This document shows, piece by piece, positions 46,860-55,865 of a stretch of DNA of 64,000 nucleotides. Origin of the DNA: JAWKTV01 sp041398905. GTDB lineage: Bacteria; Planctomycetota; Planctomycetia; Planctomycetales; Planctomycetaceae. Each line of letters starts with the position of its first letter. The first letter of the stretch is position 1. The position numbers and the translations under genes were made by a program. The stretch lies in the NCBI GenBank assembly GCA_041398905.1, contig JAWKTV010000012.1:143128-207127 (forward strand). Reading direction: 5' to 3'. Below the pieces are notes generated by a model that did not search any database, was not told the origin of the DNA, and saw only the letters and a list, made by a program, of their open reading frames with translations.

Positions 46860-48838
46860 ATGCACAAGAAGACTCCGACACGTTGGCTGTCCATCCTGAT
46901 GCGGCTGTCGTTGATTCCGTTGGGGCTGACCAGCGCCCTGGTGCTCGGAATCCCTTCGCTGGTGGTTTTGGGGCTGTGGCTGCTGATCCTGCCCGGCCTG
47001 ATTCTCGCGGCGATCCCCACGATATTCGTCTATCTGCTCGCGACGACCCTCGTTCGTCTGGCGCTTCCGATTCGGAATGACTTCGTCGCGAATCTCGCGG
47101 CGTTCGGGCTGGTGCTGGCCGGAAGCGCCGCCGTGATGGCCCCGTTGCGGTCCGCAGCTCAACAGGAGTTTACGCGGGCGACGCTGCCCGACGTAGCCCC
47201 GGCGACGAAGCTCGCCATCACGGGCGACGTCCTCCTTGAGTGGCCGCAAGAGACGTATCCACGCAGCGAGAAGATCGACTGCGATTACCTGTGCCTGGCC
47301 CTGCTCGACGTGCCGGGCGTCACCGGTGTGACGCGATCGTGCGAAGAGGGCACTGCCACGTTTCGCAAAGGATGCAGCATTCGGGAGCAAGAGTCACGCC
47401 CGTCGAACCGCAGGAGATCCTGCGAAAGTTCGCGAAGCTAAATCAGGATCGTCGGTTTCGCGGATTCGAGAAGCAGCGAGAGGCCGACCGGGCGTTGCAG
47501 GCCGACTGGGCGTTGCGGATCGCTCAGGGAGAGGAGTTGAAGCGCGACGTGCCGAATCCGGCCACGACCTTTGACTGGACGATCACCCTTCATAGTGAGG
47601 CGGATCGGGATCAGCCACGGATCAAGCGACTCGAAGTTCGTGACCGCCAGGGAGACGTGGTCGCCCGCAAGTCGCTGGTACAGCACTTCATTCCCGCCCG
47701 GCTGTTCTACTTCGGATTCGACGGAGACGGTTCAGGGGGCCGATTCCGGCTCGGTGGAGGCAAGGTGACGAATCAGCCGCGCTACTATGAACTGGATGGC
47801 GCGGTGGAACTGCTGCGGGTCGCCAGTGTTCCACAGCCGACACCGCGGCCCGACGTTGTGCAGGACGCGGATCGCCTGCTGGCGACCGTGCTCGACAACC
47901 CCGCTGCGAAGGATGGCGAGTTGCTGATCGCCCGCATCTGGCTCGATCAGTTCAAGTACAACGCCGGCGGCGACCAGATGGAGACCATTGCGCGAATCCT
48001 GTTGGACGACCGCATCGCCGACCCCGTGGAGTCGCTGCGGACGGCGGTTTCGAGCAAGGCCGATCTGACACCACTGCGTGCGGGATTGGTACGACGTTAT
48101 CGCCGCAGCACGGACTCCAAGTCAAAGACCTGGTACATCACTGCCCTCGTTCGTCTGGCTGACGGGACTTTTGCAGAACCAACGGACGACGAGCGGGCCA
48201 TCTGGGCGGAGGCGCTCTCTGTCACGGAAGCGGCCCCTTTCGTTGAACGGCTGGCCGATCAGGGCGCCGACGCAGTTCCGGCACTCATGACGTTGCTGGA
48301 AGACGCACTCGCCCTGCCCTGGCATCGCCGTCGTCATGTGCTGGGCGGAGTCTGCGAGGCTCTAAAGAGGCTGGGGCCCTCCGCCGTCGCTGCCGCGCCG
48401 CGAATCACAGCTCTGATCGAGGACGTTCCACACTCGCTACTGAACTCGGCGGACGATCGCCGAGACTGGCTCGTCGCATTGTACCTGATGGGAGTCGACG
48501 CGAAGGACTTGCCGTATGGAGTCAACAAGCGGGAGCCCAGCCAGATCACGTCCGAATCTCGACGTATCGAGCAATACGTCCAAGTCTATCGGGCAAGCCG
48601 CCGCGCACCCGGCGGCTGGCAGTGCCGCGGCGTCCATCAATCGACGCATCGAAACCCCGGCAAGCCCACCCGCGATCAAGCCTCGCCACCATACGGGACG
48701 ATCGAAGATCGCAAGGAATACGAGCACGCAGCGTTAGCAAGTGCCGCAGGGTGCAAGGAGCAATGTTCGCCGCCGCGGCCTCCGCTTTCGCCGCCGCGGG
48801 CCGGTGAGCGCGTCACCCTGCTTAAGAACGTGTCATGA
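46860..48838 (+). CDS. Membrane protein with HEAT-like C-terminal domain (one indel), unrecognised
   Basis: About 655 aa when joined. ATG 46860 (or 46782) leads to three or four N-terminal helices (LSLIPLGLTSALVLGIPSLV; LLILPGLILAAIPTIFVYLL; FGLVLAGSAAVMAPL). A soluble part follows (VLLEWPQETYPRSEKIDCDY). The frame shifts near 47370 and continues EPQEILRKFAKLNQDRRFRG, a middle domain, and helical repeats of HEAT type (ADAVPALMTLLEDALALPWH; CEALKRLGPSAVAAAPRITA). The last 90 residues, from about 48560, are low-complexity and may be another frame error. Many planctomycetes encode similar membrane-HEAT proteins of unknown function. Confidence 0.65.
48766..48799 (+). repeat. Direct repeat of 13 bases
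   Basis: TTCGCCGCCGCGG occurs at 48766-48778 and 48787-48799, eight bases apart, near the 3' end of the HEAT-like gene. Minor; could be chance in GC-rich DNA. Confidence 0.5.
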
Positions 48839-48847
48839 GCATCCTGC

Positions 48848-48864
48848 GGCCGCCGTTGGCGGCC
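48848..48864. terminator. GC-rich hairpin between convergent genes
   Basis: GGCCGCC (48848-48854), loop GTT, GGCGGCC (48858-48864). No U tract. It lies in the 44-base gap between the convergent HEAT-like and PilZ genes, so a shared transcript-end structure is likely. Confidence 0.4.
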
Positions 48865-48882
48865 ACGCCCTGGACGCCGTCT

Positions 48883-49305
48883 TCAACCGATCGCGACTTC
48901 GGCGGGGTGATGGTGGGCCTCGTCTTGGTCCTCCGCCCGAACGGCGCTGGACCACAGGTCTTGACCAACCGAAGCTTCAAACTCGCGAAGATCGCGAATC
49001 TGCTGGAAGCGAACGCCGTAGAAGTACTGGGGGCCGCTCTTGCGGAAGTGACCTCGCCCTTCGCGCTGGCCAAACCGGACGACCTCGCAGGCGACGATCC
49101 TGCCCTCGAGCTCCGGCAGCAGAATGCTGACAAACAGGTCGCCGGGAGGCAGCTCCGAATCGCAGACGAACTGCATGCCGGAGGCCGAGATGTCCTCGGT
49201 CCACGCCTTGAACACCATGGGCTTCGCGGCCCCTGACGGAGTGTCCGCGAGAACGGTCACCAGGGTGCGCAGGGTGGCGCGGGAGTGACTGCGTAGATTT
49301 GACAT
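48883..49305 (-). CDS. PilZ domain protein
   Basis: A 140-aa protein from ATG 49305. RSHSRATLRTLVTVLADTP supplies the N-terminal basic motif region. The beta-barrel carries TEDISASGMQFVCDSELPPG, which matches the second half of the c-di-GMP motif, (D/N)xSxxG. VACEVVRFGQREG and GVRFQQIRD follow. The first arginine pair (RxxxR) is present as RSHSR, so c-di-GMP binding is plausible. It is a single-domain PilZ; the effector partner is unknown. The tail after GQDLW is polar and may be disordered. Confidence 0.8.
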   Translation of the reverse strand: MSNLRSHSRATLRTLVTVLADTPSGAAKPMVFKAWTEDISASGMQFVCDSELPPGDLFVSILLPELEGRIVACEVVRFGQREGRGHFRKSGPQYFYGVRFQQIRDLREFEASVGQDLWSSAVRAEDQDEAHHHPAEVAIG

Positions 49306-49540
49306 GCGAGAATCCGGTGAGCATGGAGGCCATCGCGGCGGCGAACCGCGCTGCCAGCATGGTGGGTCCACGACAAACCTAGCTCGCTCCCATGCTCTCG
49401 CAAGCGGCGAAGGCGAGTCCTGCGAAGCTCGCTGGCCGGTTGTGACGCCTCTACCGGTCGTCCGATGAATTCGTTACCCACTGACGACCTCGGGCACCGC
49501 CCACGCGGTGAACTCAGGAATGCATCGGGCCAATGCGGCC

Positions 49541-50533
49541 TCAGTTGACCACATTCCGCGGCTGCTCACCCCGCAGCACCCGCCGACAGTTCTCGCTGCC
49601 TTTGATCCGCATATCCCCCAAGCCCTCCTCGGAGTAGAAGGCCGCGTGCGGGTTGAGAATCAGCCGGTCGTGGGCGGGATGCGCAGGATCGCGCCAGGCC
49701 ACCAGCAAGGGGTCATCGTCGCGCGGAGGTTCGACCTCAAGCACGTCCAGCCCCGCCCCGGCGAGTTGGCCGGACTCGATACCGGCCAGCACGGCGGCGG
49801 CGTCGACGACTCCCCCACGCGCCGTGTTGATGAGGAAGCTGCCCGGCCGCATCCAGCCAATCGTCTCATGGTTGATGATGTGCCTGGTCTCAGTCGTCAA
49901 CGGCGTGTGCAGGCTGACGATATTGGACCGTTCCAGCAGTTCCCGCAGGCTCTCGACGCGCTCGATCCCGAGAGCCTTGTCGGTGCCGTCGGCAGCGTAG
50001 GGGTCGTGGAAAATGACATGCAAACCCAACGCCTTCGCCCTGAGCGCCGTGGCGATGCCGATCCGCCCAACGCCCAGGATCCCCAGCGTGCGGCCCCTCA
50101 ATCGATGCAGCGGCCGGGCCTGTGAATAGATCCATGGCCCACCCTTCGCATGCAGGCGCTGCTGCAGGAAATGGATCCCCCGCGTGAGCGACAGCAGCAT
50201 CCCGATGGCGGAATCCGCGACCTCTTCGGACCCGTAGTCGGGAACATTCGCCACCGCGATCCCACATTCCCGGGCGGCGGCACGATCGACATTGTCGAAG
50301 CCGACGCCACACCGCACGATCAACTTGCAGTTCCGCAGCCGCTCGATCGTCGTTCGCGTCAGGCTGATGAAGTGGTACAGCATGATCGCGGCGGCGTCCT
50401 CGATCCGGCCGTCCAGTTCTGCTTCGGACATCGCTCCCAACGCGACCACCTCGGCCGCGTCCCCCAGGATCCGCCGCTCAATGTCCAGCGGTTCGGCGAT
50501 GAAGTCGGTGACGATCACGCGTGGAAGTGCCAT
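49541..50533 (-). CDS. D-2-hydroxyacid dehydrogenase (CtBP-like)
   Basis: A 330-aa NAD-dependent dehydrogenase. The Rossmann loop is TLGILGVGRIGIATALRAKA. The catalytic Arg is in LINTARGGVVDAA, Glu in DVLEVEPP and His in LNPHAAFYSEEG. GVGFDNVDRAAARECGIAVA and VPDYGSEEVADSAIGMLL place it in the CtBP-like branch, not typical phosphoglycerate dehydrogenases (no ACT domain). Substrate unknown. The frame is clean. Confidence 0.9.
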   Translation of the reverse strand: MALPRVIVTDFIAEPLDIERRILGDAAEVVALGAMSEAELDGRIEDAAAIMLYHFISLTRTTIERLRNCKLIVRCGVGFDNVDRAAARECGIAVANVPDYGSEEVADSAIGMLLSLTRGIHFLQQRLHAKGGPWIYSQARPLHRLRGRTLGILGVGRIGIATALRAKALGLHVIFHDPYAADGTDKALGIERVESLRELLERSNIVSLHTPLTTETRHIINHETIGWMRPGSFLINTARGGVVDAAAVLAGIESGQLAGAGLDVLEVEPPRDDDPLLVAWRDPAHPAHDRLILNPHAAFYSEEGLGDMRIKGSENCRRVLRGEQPRNVVN

Positions 50534-50633
50534 GACTCTCGATGAGGGTTGAGGTGGGCGAGGGTGTTGTTACGAACGGACGATCACACTGGCCAACCCC
50601 GGCGGGCCGGCTGTGCTCCGCAGAGTAGCGACG

Positions 50634-52610
50634 TCACGGCGAAGTCGGAATCCACTCGACAGGCTCCGTCGGGCGGGTGGCGATGATCCGCAACTCAGCG
50701 TCCCGCTCCGCCTGAATCGCCGACAGCATCTGTGCGAGCTGGACCTCCGCCTGTTGCCGGCCCCGCTGTGACTGCAGGTTGTGCTCCTCAACCGTCAGCT
50801 CCTGTGCCGCGAGCTTCGCATTCAGAGCCGCGATGAACTCGTCGAGCTTGGCCTGCTGAGTCTGCTGCACCCGCCGCACCTGCGCTTCGTACTGCAATTG
50901 AGCTCTCCGCCGCTGCTGTTGAGCGAACTGCTCGGCGGCCGTCGGCTCCGTCAGGGGCGAACGACGGCTGCGCAGCAGCACGCCGTGATACTCTCCGCCG
51001 AGCGTCTCGATCAGGTTGTACAGCAAGTCAAAGTTGTCGAGCTGCATGATCATGTTCGGGTCGTTCGCGATGGTCAACAGCGTCGGTGAGAGGAAGTCGA
51101 CATCGCTGATGAGGACGCAATTCGGACCGCTGCGCGCCGGCTTGCTAGTCGCGTCACCAGCAGTATTGGCGGCGGAGTCACCGGCCGCAGTTGTCTCATT
51201 GGCCGGCTCAGCTCCGGTCGTTACGTTCGCGTCGTCGCTGGAGTCCGTCGCGTCATCGCACTCGGCGGTTGGGATGGCATCACCGGCGGGCGAAGCTGCG
51301 GCCGCGATCCGCAGACCAAGCACCTGCTCGCGACCGTCAAACCGCGCGACACCGTTGTCCGGCTCCGACACGAAGCCGTTCTGCATCCGCAACTGAGCCT
51401 CCTGCAGCGTCACCGCACCCGAGTAGCGGCTCGCCAGCAGCAGGGGCGACACCTGCGATGTCGCGTCCGCCATCCGCACGATCGTTCCTGGATGACACAG
51501 GATCACTTGTCCCAGGCCGGCGGTCGCGGCGTCGGACTCCGACACCGCGCCCCGCAGCGTCTCGCCCGACTCGAACGTCATCGACCGGCCGAGAAACACG
51601 TACTCGAGCGGAAGTTGATCGAACCCTGGAATCGACACAACCGGCCGATAGTCGTGCCACACAACGTAGAACGGCTCGACACCCACACCCAACAGGTCCC
51701 ACAGCGGCTGCAGATCAACCGCCTGTTGCCCCGGCTGCGCCGGGCCGGCGGCCTGCATCGCACTGGCGACTGTCGGCAGATTCGGCATCGTGACGGGGTA
51801 AGGGTCTTCGCAGATCAGCGTTGGCACCCCCGCGTCAATCGCTGCCAGCAGGTGATCAAGCCCGCCGGCATCGAGCGACGATGGCTGCAACACTAGCAGC
51901 ACGTCGATCCGCGATGCGTCGATCGGAGCATCCGCCGGGACTTCAACCACGGTGTACCGCCGTTGCAGCGGCTCTATTAGCGGTAACGCAACACCCGCTA
52001 AATACGGCCCCCCCCCAACCACTCGCTGGAACGCGGCCGTCTGCAGAATGCCCACCCGCAAGCCGCTGCGACGCGCACGCACGATTCGCAGCAGGCCCGT
52101 CAGCAACTCGTCTTCGACCGCCGACCCGGGACGCAGCGGCGGCAGCAGCAGCTTCTGGCCACCTAGCTCGAGCAACACATGCGCGTAGATGTACTCCGGC
52201 GACACGACCCCGGCGATCCCCTGCGTGATCGCCAGCGGCGCGACCTGCCCTTGCGCATAGGCGGTCCGCGCGTCGGGCGAGAACGCGACCGTGTCACGAA
52301 TCCGCACCCTCAGCCGGGGATGTTGCAGGCCGTCCATCTCAGTGAGCAGGCTGCGGAGCAACTGGACCGTTGGTGCCCATTGCGGCGGAGCTTCGGGCGA
52401 GAGGTAAGCCTGCACCTTCAACACCGGAGCGGACGGGTCGTCCGTTGGGAGCAACTGTCTGATCGCGTCGATCGTGGCGGGCGTCAGTTCACTCAACGCC
52501 GGCGAAGCGGCCTCCGGCGTCTGGCCCAGCAGTCGGCCCGGCGAATGAGCGAACAACAGCGTCAATAGTAACAGCGACATCCACCGCACAGTGCCTCGAT
52601 CGCCCCGCAT
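50634..52610 (-). CDS. GldG-like secreted protein (ABC-type uncharacterised transport family)
   Basis: About 658 aa from ATG 52610; the frame is open to 52832, but the signal peptide (RWMSLLLLTLLFAHSPGRLL) fixes the start. The body matches the GldG/ABC-type uncharacterised family: APVLKVQAYLSPEAPPQWAP, VLLELGGQKLLLPPLRPGSA, LVLQPSSLDAGGLDHLLAAI, VEPFYVVWHDYRPVVS. A low-complexity Thr/Ala/Asp insert lies near residues 480-530. FDLLYNLIETLGGEYHGVLL is followed by a long C-terminal coiled coil (QYEAQVRRVQQTQQAKLDEF onward). GldG normally sits in an operon with an ABC ATPase (GldA) and a permease (GldF); here it is alone. Confidence 0.8.
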   Translation of the reverse strand: MRGDRGTVRWMSLLLLTLLFAHSPGRLLGQTPEAASPALSELTPATIDAIRQLLPTDDPSAPVLKVQAYLSPEAPPQWAPTVQLLRSLLTEMDGLQHPRLRVRIRDTVAFSPDARTAYAQGQVAPLAITQGIAGVVSPEYIYAHVLLELGGQKLLLPPLRPGSAVEDELLTGLLRIVRARRSGLRVGILQTAAFQRVVGGGPYLAGVALPLIEPLQRRYTVVEVPADAPIDASRIDVLLVLQPSSLDAGGLDHLLAAIDAGVPTLICEDPYPVTMPNLPTVASAMQAAGPAQPGQQAVDLQPLWDLLGVGVEPFYVVWHDYRPVVSIPGFDQLPLEYVFLGRSMTFESGETLRGAVSESDAATAGLGQVILCHPGTIVRMADATSQVSPLLLASRYSGAVTLQEAQLRMQNGFVSEPDNGVARFDGREQVLGLRIAAAASPAGDAIPTAECDDATDSSDDANVTTGAEPANETTAAGDSAANTAGDATSKPARSGPNCVLISDVDFLSPTLLTIANDPNMIMQLDNFDLLYNLIETLGGEYHGVLLRSRRSPLTEPTAAEQFAQQQRRRAQLQYEAQVRRVQQTQQAKLDEFIAALNAKLAAQELTVEEHNLQSQRGRQQAEVQLAQMLSAIQAERDAELRIIATRPTEPVEWIPTSP

Positions 52611-52777
52611 GCCTGCATCCCCATCTGACGTTGCCCGGCGCACTCCCTGCATCTCGTACCAGTTGCATCCCTCCAGCAGGTGAGCAGTGTAGCATCCCCG
52701 CCAGCAACTCGCGCCGTCACGAGTGGCCGAGGAGCCGCGGCCGGAGGCAACACCAGCAACCGCTCCCGGCAACGCCA

Positions 52778-52793
52778 TCATCCCGCGGGATGA
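52778..52793. promoter_or_regulatory. 16-bp perfect palindrome upstream of the GldG-like gene
   Basis: TCATCCCGCGGGATGA, symmetric over all 16 bases, lies about 170 bases upstream of the ATG at 52610. It could be an operator or a hairpin. Nothing else stands out in 52611-52927. Confidence 0.4.
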
Positions 52794-52927
52794 ACCGAGA
52801 AGAGAAGCCGCGCTGCCTCTAAATCTCAACACGACCGCAAGCTCGCCGGCCGCATCTGCTCACCACATGCCCGCGCACACCACCACCTATCCGATGGACG
52901 GTGCCTGGCACATCTGCTCTCGGGCGC

Positions 52928-54439
52928 CTACCTGTTGAGCAACTCGCTGAGGTTCCAGATCAGGACCGGAGGCCGTGCCTTGCCATCCCCCTCGCCGACC
53001 ACCGCGACGTGTTCGTCGTCCGCGAGGAAGGCGAGATCGTTAACCCAGGCGTACTTGGGATCGAGCCGTGACAACTGCTTGTTCTGCTCCCAATCCCACA
53101 GCTCAACGAAGCCGTCCAGCGCGGTCCCGGTCGCCAACAGGCAGCCATCCAGCGAGAACGCCACGGGGTCCGTCCGATGGGACAGCCCGGTGACTCGCGT
53201 CCGCAACTTCCCGGTTTGGACATCCCAGATACGCACATCATGCTCCGCGTTCTTGTCGTTGTCGCCCGAGACGACCGCCAGCAGGCTTCCATCGGGACTG
53301 AACGCCATCCCGCAGCCGGTGTCTCCGATCGCGGTCCGCAGTTTGCCGGTCTCCGCGTCCCACACACACAAGCCGGGCCTCTTCATCGACAGCGATGCGA
53401 ACGTCATGCCATCCGGCGAGAAACGCACCTTCTCGATCAGGTCCGCGTAACCTGGGACATCCAGCACGACCTCGCAGGACTTCACATCCCAGACACGCAG
53501 CACTCCAGCTTCACCGCCGGACAGAATTCGCGAGCCATCGGGGGAATAGTCGATGGTCGCCAACCGCCCCTGCAGGATCTCCGGGGCCGGCAGCCTCTTC
53601 TGCTTCGGAATCGACCAGCGCTCGATCCCCGTGTCGTCGTTGAATCCGGACTTCCACGTCAAAGCCAGCTCACTCCCGTCGGGTGATATCGCCATCCCCG
53701 AAATCGACCAATGGGCGCCTTTGTACGAACCGACACGCTTCTTCATCGTCTCGGTCAACGTCGCCGCATCAAATACGAAGATGTGGTAGTCACCCGCTGC
53801 GGCGAGCACCGTTCCAGCCCGCGCGATCGCGACAGCGCGGACGTCCCTCACGTTGCGAGACCCGATTTCAACGAAGTCGCCAACCGGGTCCTCGGCGAAC
53901 CAGTCCGCGAATTGCTCGAGCACCTTGGGGGGATTCAGTTGCTTGAGCCAGTCCTCGATCAGTTCGCCTTCGATGTCCCCCATGATCATCAAAGCAATCT
54001 TGTTGCGCGCGCTCCCTTTTCCGAAGAAGCCTTCCTTGTGGAGACCGCGAAAGCCGGCGACGATCGCATCGAAACGTCGCTTCGCTTCCCGTTCAACCTC
54101 GTCATCATCGTCCAGCTCATAAATGTCCGGCAGCTCACCGAACACTTCCTCGACCGCATCGAAATGGCCATCGCCGATCTCCGGATAGAACCAGTCGGCC
54201 GGGTTCCAACGCAAGTCGTCAGCCGTCGTCTCGCCGTGTCCGTCCTCGTGGTACTTCCGCACCCGGCGTTCGAGTCCCTCTATCGAGTTCGCCGCCGGAT
54301 AGAGAAAACTCGCACAGTCATTCGTGTACAAGGCGAACCCATAGAACGTCTCGTCCGGGTGCTTGTCCTGGATCGCCTTAAAGGCGCTCCGCGCGGACTC
54401 CCGAACAGCGACGCGCAACCTGTCGTGGATCGATGGCAT
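52928..54439 (-). CDS. DUF4303 - WD40 fusion protein
   Basis: A 503-aa protein from ATG 54439. The N-terminal half (about residues 5-190) matches DUF4303: AFKAIQDKHPDETFYGFALY, NDCASFLYPAANSIEGLERR, YHEDGHGETTADDLRWNPAD and FRGLHKEGFFGKGS. The C-terminal half has five or more WD40-like blades: SISGMAISPDGSELALTW, ATIDYSPDGSRILSGGEAGV, KVRFSPDGMTFASLSMKR, GMAFSPDGSLLAVVSGDN and DPVAFSLDGCLLATG. DUF4303 is common among polymorphic-toxin immunity (SUKH-like) proteins. WD40 is a protein-interaction platform. Neither a toxin nor a T6/T7 cargo is adjacent. The frame is clean and there is no signal peptide. Confidence 0.82.
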   Translation of the reverse strand: MPSIHDRLRVAVRESARSAFKAIQDKHPDETFYGFALYTNDCASFLYPAANSIEGLERRVRKYHEDGHGETTADDLRWNPADWFYPEIGDGHFDAVEEVFGELPDIYELDDDDEVEREAKRRFDAIVAGFRGLHKEGFFGKGSARNKIALMIMGDIEGELIEDWLKQLNPPKVLEQFADWFAEDPVGDFVEIGSRNVRDVRAVAIARAGTVLAAAGDYHIFVFDAATLTETMKKRVGSYKGAHWSISGMAISPDGSELALTWKSGFNDDTGIERWSIPKQKRLPAPEILQGRLATIDYSPDGSRILSGGEAGVLRVWDVKSCEVVLDVPGYADLIEKVRFSPDGMTFASLSMKRPGLCVWDAETGKLRTAIGDTGCGMAFSPDGSLLAVVSGDNDKNAEHDVRIWDVQTGKLRTRVTGLSHRTDPVAFSLDGCLLATGTALDGFVELWDWEQNKQLSRLDPKYAWVNDLAFLADDEHVAVVGEGDGKARPPVLIWNLSELLNR

Positions 54440-54581
54440 AGCAGTCCATTGAAAAACGGTGTGATTGATCCACTGCCGATGACTTCCCGGCGGGAGGGCG
54501 CGGCGATTCGTGCGTTCCGCGACAGACTGTAAGTCCATCCTGGGAGTACTTCAACGGGCTGCCAGATGGTGGTGTTCTTAG

Positions 54582-55724
54582 TCACTTGCTGGCGCTGCGT
54601 GCTGGGATGTCGCTGATGCGGGCGATGGCTTCGTCGATTTCTTGGGGTGTGTTATCAATACCGAGAGTGAATCGTAAGCAGCCGCGCGCGAGTTCTGTGG
54701 GGACTTGCATCGCCTGGAGGATGGGTGCGATTTCGGCGGCTCCGCTGGCGCAGGTGCTGCCGAGTGAGCAGCCGACCTCGGCGAGATCGAGGGCGACGAG
54801 CAGTGCTTCGCCGTCGCAGCCGGGAAAGGCGATGTTGAGGGTGTTGGGCAGCCGCCGGGTGGGATGCCCGATCAGCAGCACGGGCGAGCACTGCCGCTGC
54901 AGACCGGCCCACAGGCGGTCGCGGAGTTCCGTGAGATAGGCGGTGTGAGCGTCTCGGTCAGCATGCCAAAGCTCAAGGGCTTTCGCCATACCGACGGCAA
55001 GGGCGACGCACTCCGTTCCCGGACGCCGCCCTTGTTCCTGGTGCCCGCCGCGCAAGGACGGCGTCAGCTTCACCCCCTGCCTGACGAGGAGTGCCCCGAT
55101 GCCCCGCGGGCCATGAAACTTGTGCGCTCCAAGCGACAGCGCGGTCACTTGCAGCGCGGCGAAGTCGACGGGGATTTTGCCAACCGCCTGCACGGCGTCG
55201 ACATGCAAGGGAACTCCGTGGTCGCGACAGGCGGCGGCGATCGGGGCGATGTCCTGCAACACGCCGGTCTCGTTGTGCGCGAGCAGCAGCGAGACGAGCC
55301 GTGTCGACTCCCACGGGACGGCGGCGAGCGCGTCGGGTGTGACGAGGCCGTCAGTGTCAATCGCGAGGGTGTGTCGGTAACAGCCGTGGCGTGCGAGCTG
55401 TGCGAGCGTCTCTTCGGTGGCGGGATGCTCGCCCGGCGGGGCGACGATGGTGCCGCTGGAGCCGCGGAGCAGGCCGTGGAGGGCGAGGTGTGTCGACTCC
55501 GTACCACCGCTGGTGAAGATGACTTCGTCGGGTCGAGCCCCCAGGATCGCGGCGATGCGTTCGCGGGCGGACTCGAGTTCTCGCCGGGCCTTGCGACCGG
55601 CCGAGTGTCGGCTGCCGGGGTTGCCCCAGGCATCACGCATCATACGAGCCACCACTTCGATCACCTCTGCCCGAGGTGCGGTGGTGGCGTTGTGGTCAAA
55701 GTTGATGAACGGGCGAGTGGACAT
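54582..55724 (-). CDS. Cysteine desulfurase (NifS/IscS family)
   Basis: A 380-aa PLP enzyme that takes sulfur from cysteine for Fe-S clusters or tRNA thiolation. INFDHNATTAPRAEVIEVVA opens the protein. VIFTSGGTESTHLAL, LLAHNETGVLQDI, VDAVQAVGKIPVD and the PLP lysine in LGAHKFHGPRGIGALL follow. The persulfide cysteine lies in SLGSTCASGAAE, the short NifS-like loop. No IscU or Fe-S assembly genes are adjacent. It is divergent from the UbiD-like gene. The frame is clean. Confidence 0.9.
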   Translation of the reverse strand: MSTRPFINFDHNATTAPRAEVIEVVARMMRDAWGNPGSRHSAGRKARRELESARERIAAILGARPDEVIFTSGGTESTHLALHGLLRGSSGTIVAPPGEHPATEETLAQLARHGCYRHTLAIDTDGLVTPDALAAVPWESTRLVSLLLAHNETGVLQDIAPIAAACRDHGVPLHVDAVQAVGKIPVDFAALQVTALSLGAHKFHGPRGIGALLVRQGVKLTPSLRGGHQEQGRRPGTECVALAVGMAKALELWHADRDAHTAYLTELRDRLWAGLQRQCSPVLLIGHPTRRLPNTLNIAFPGCDGEALLVALDLAEVGCSLGSTCASGAAEIAPILQAMQVPTELARGCLRFTLGIDNTPQEIDEAIARISDIPARSASK

Positions 55725-55865
55725 TGAAGAGCAGACAGCGGGGGGCGGATGCAGAGGCGCTCCTCACACGCGGGAAAATGACCGGCAGCGCATCGCCCCA
55801 GAGTCTACAATCCCCCGCAAGCAGCGACGATCCACCCGCACGTTCCGACACTCCCGCACTTCGAC

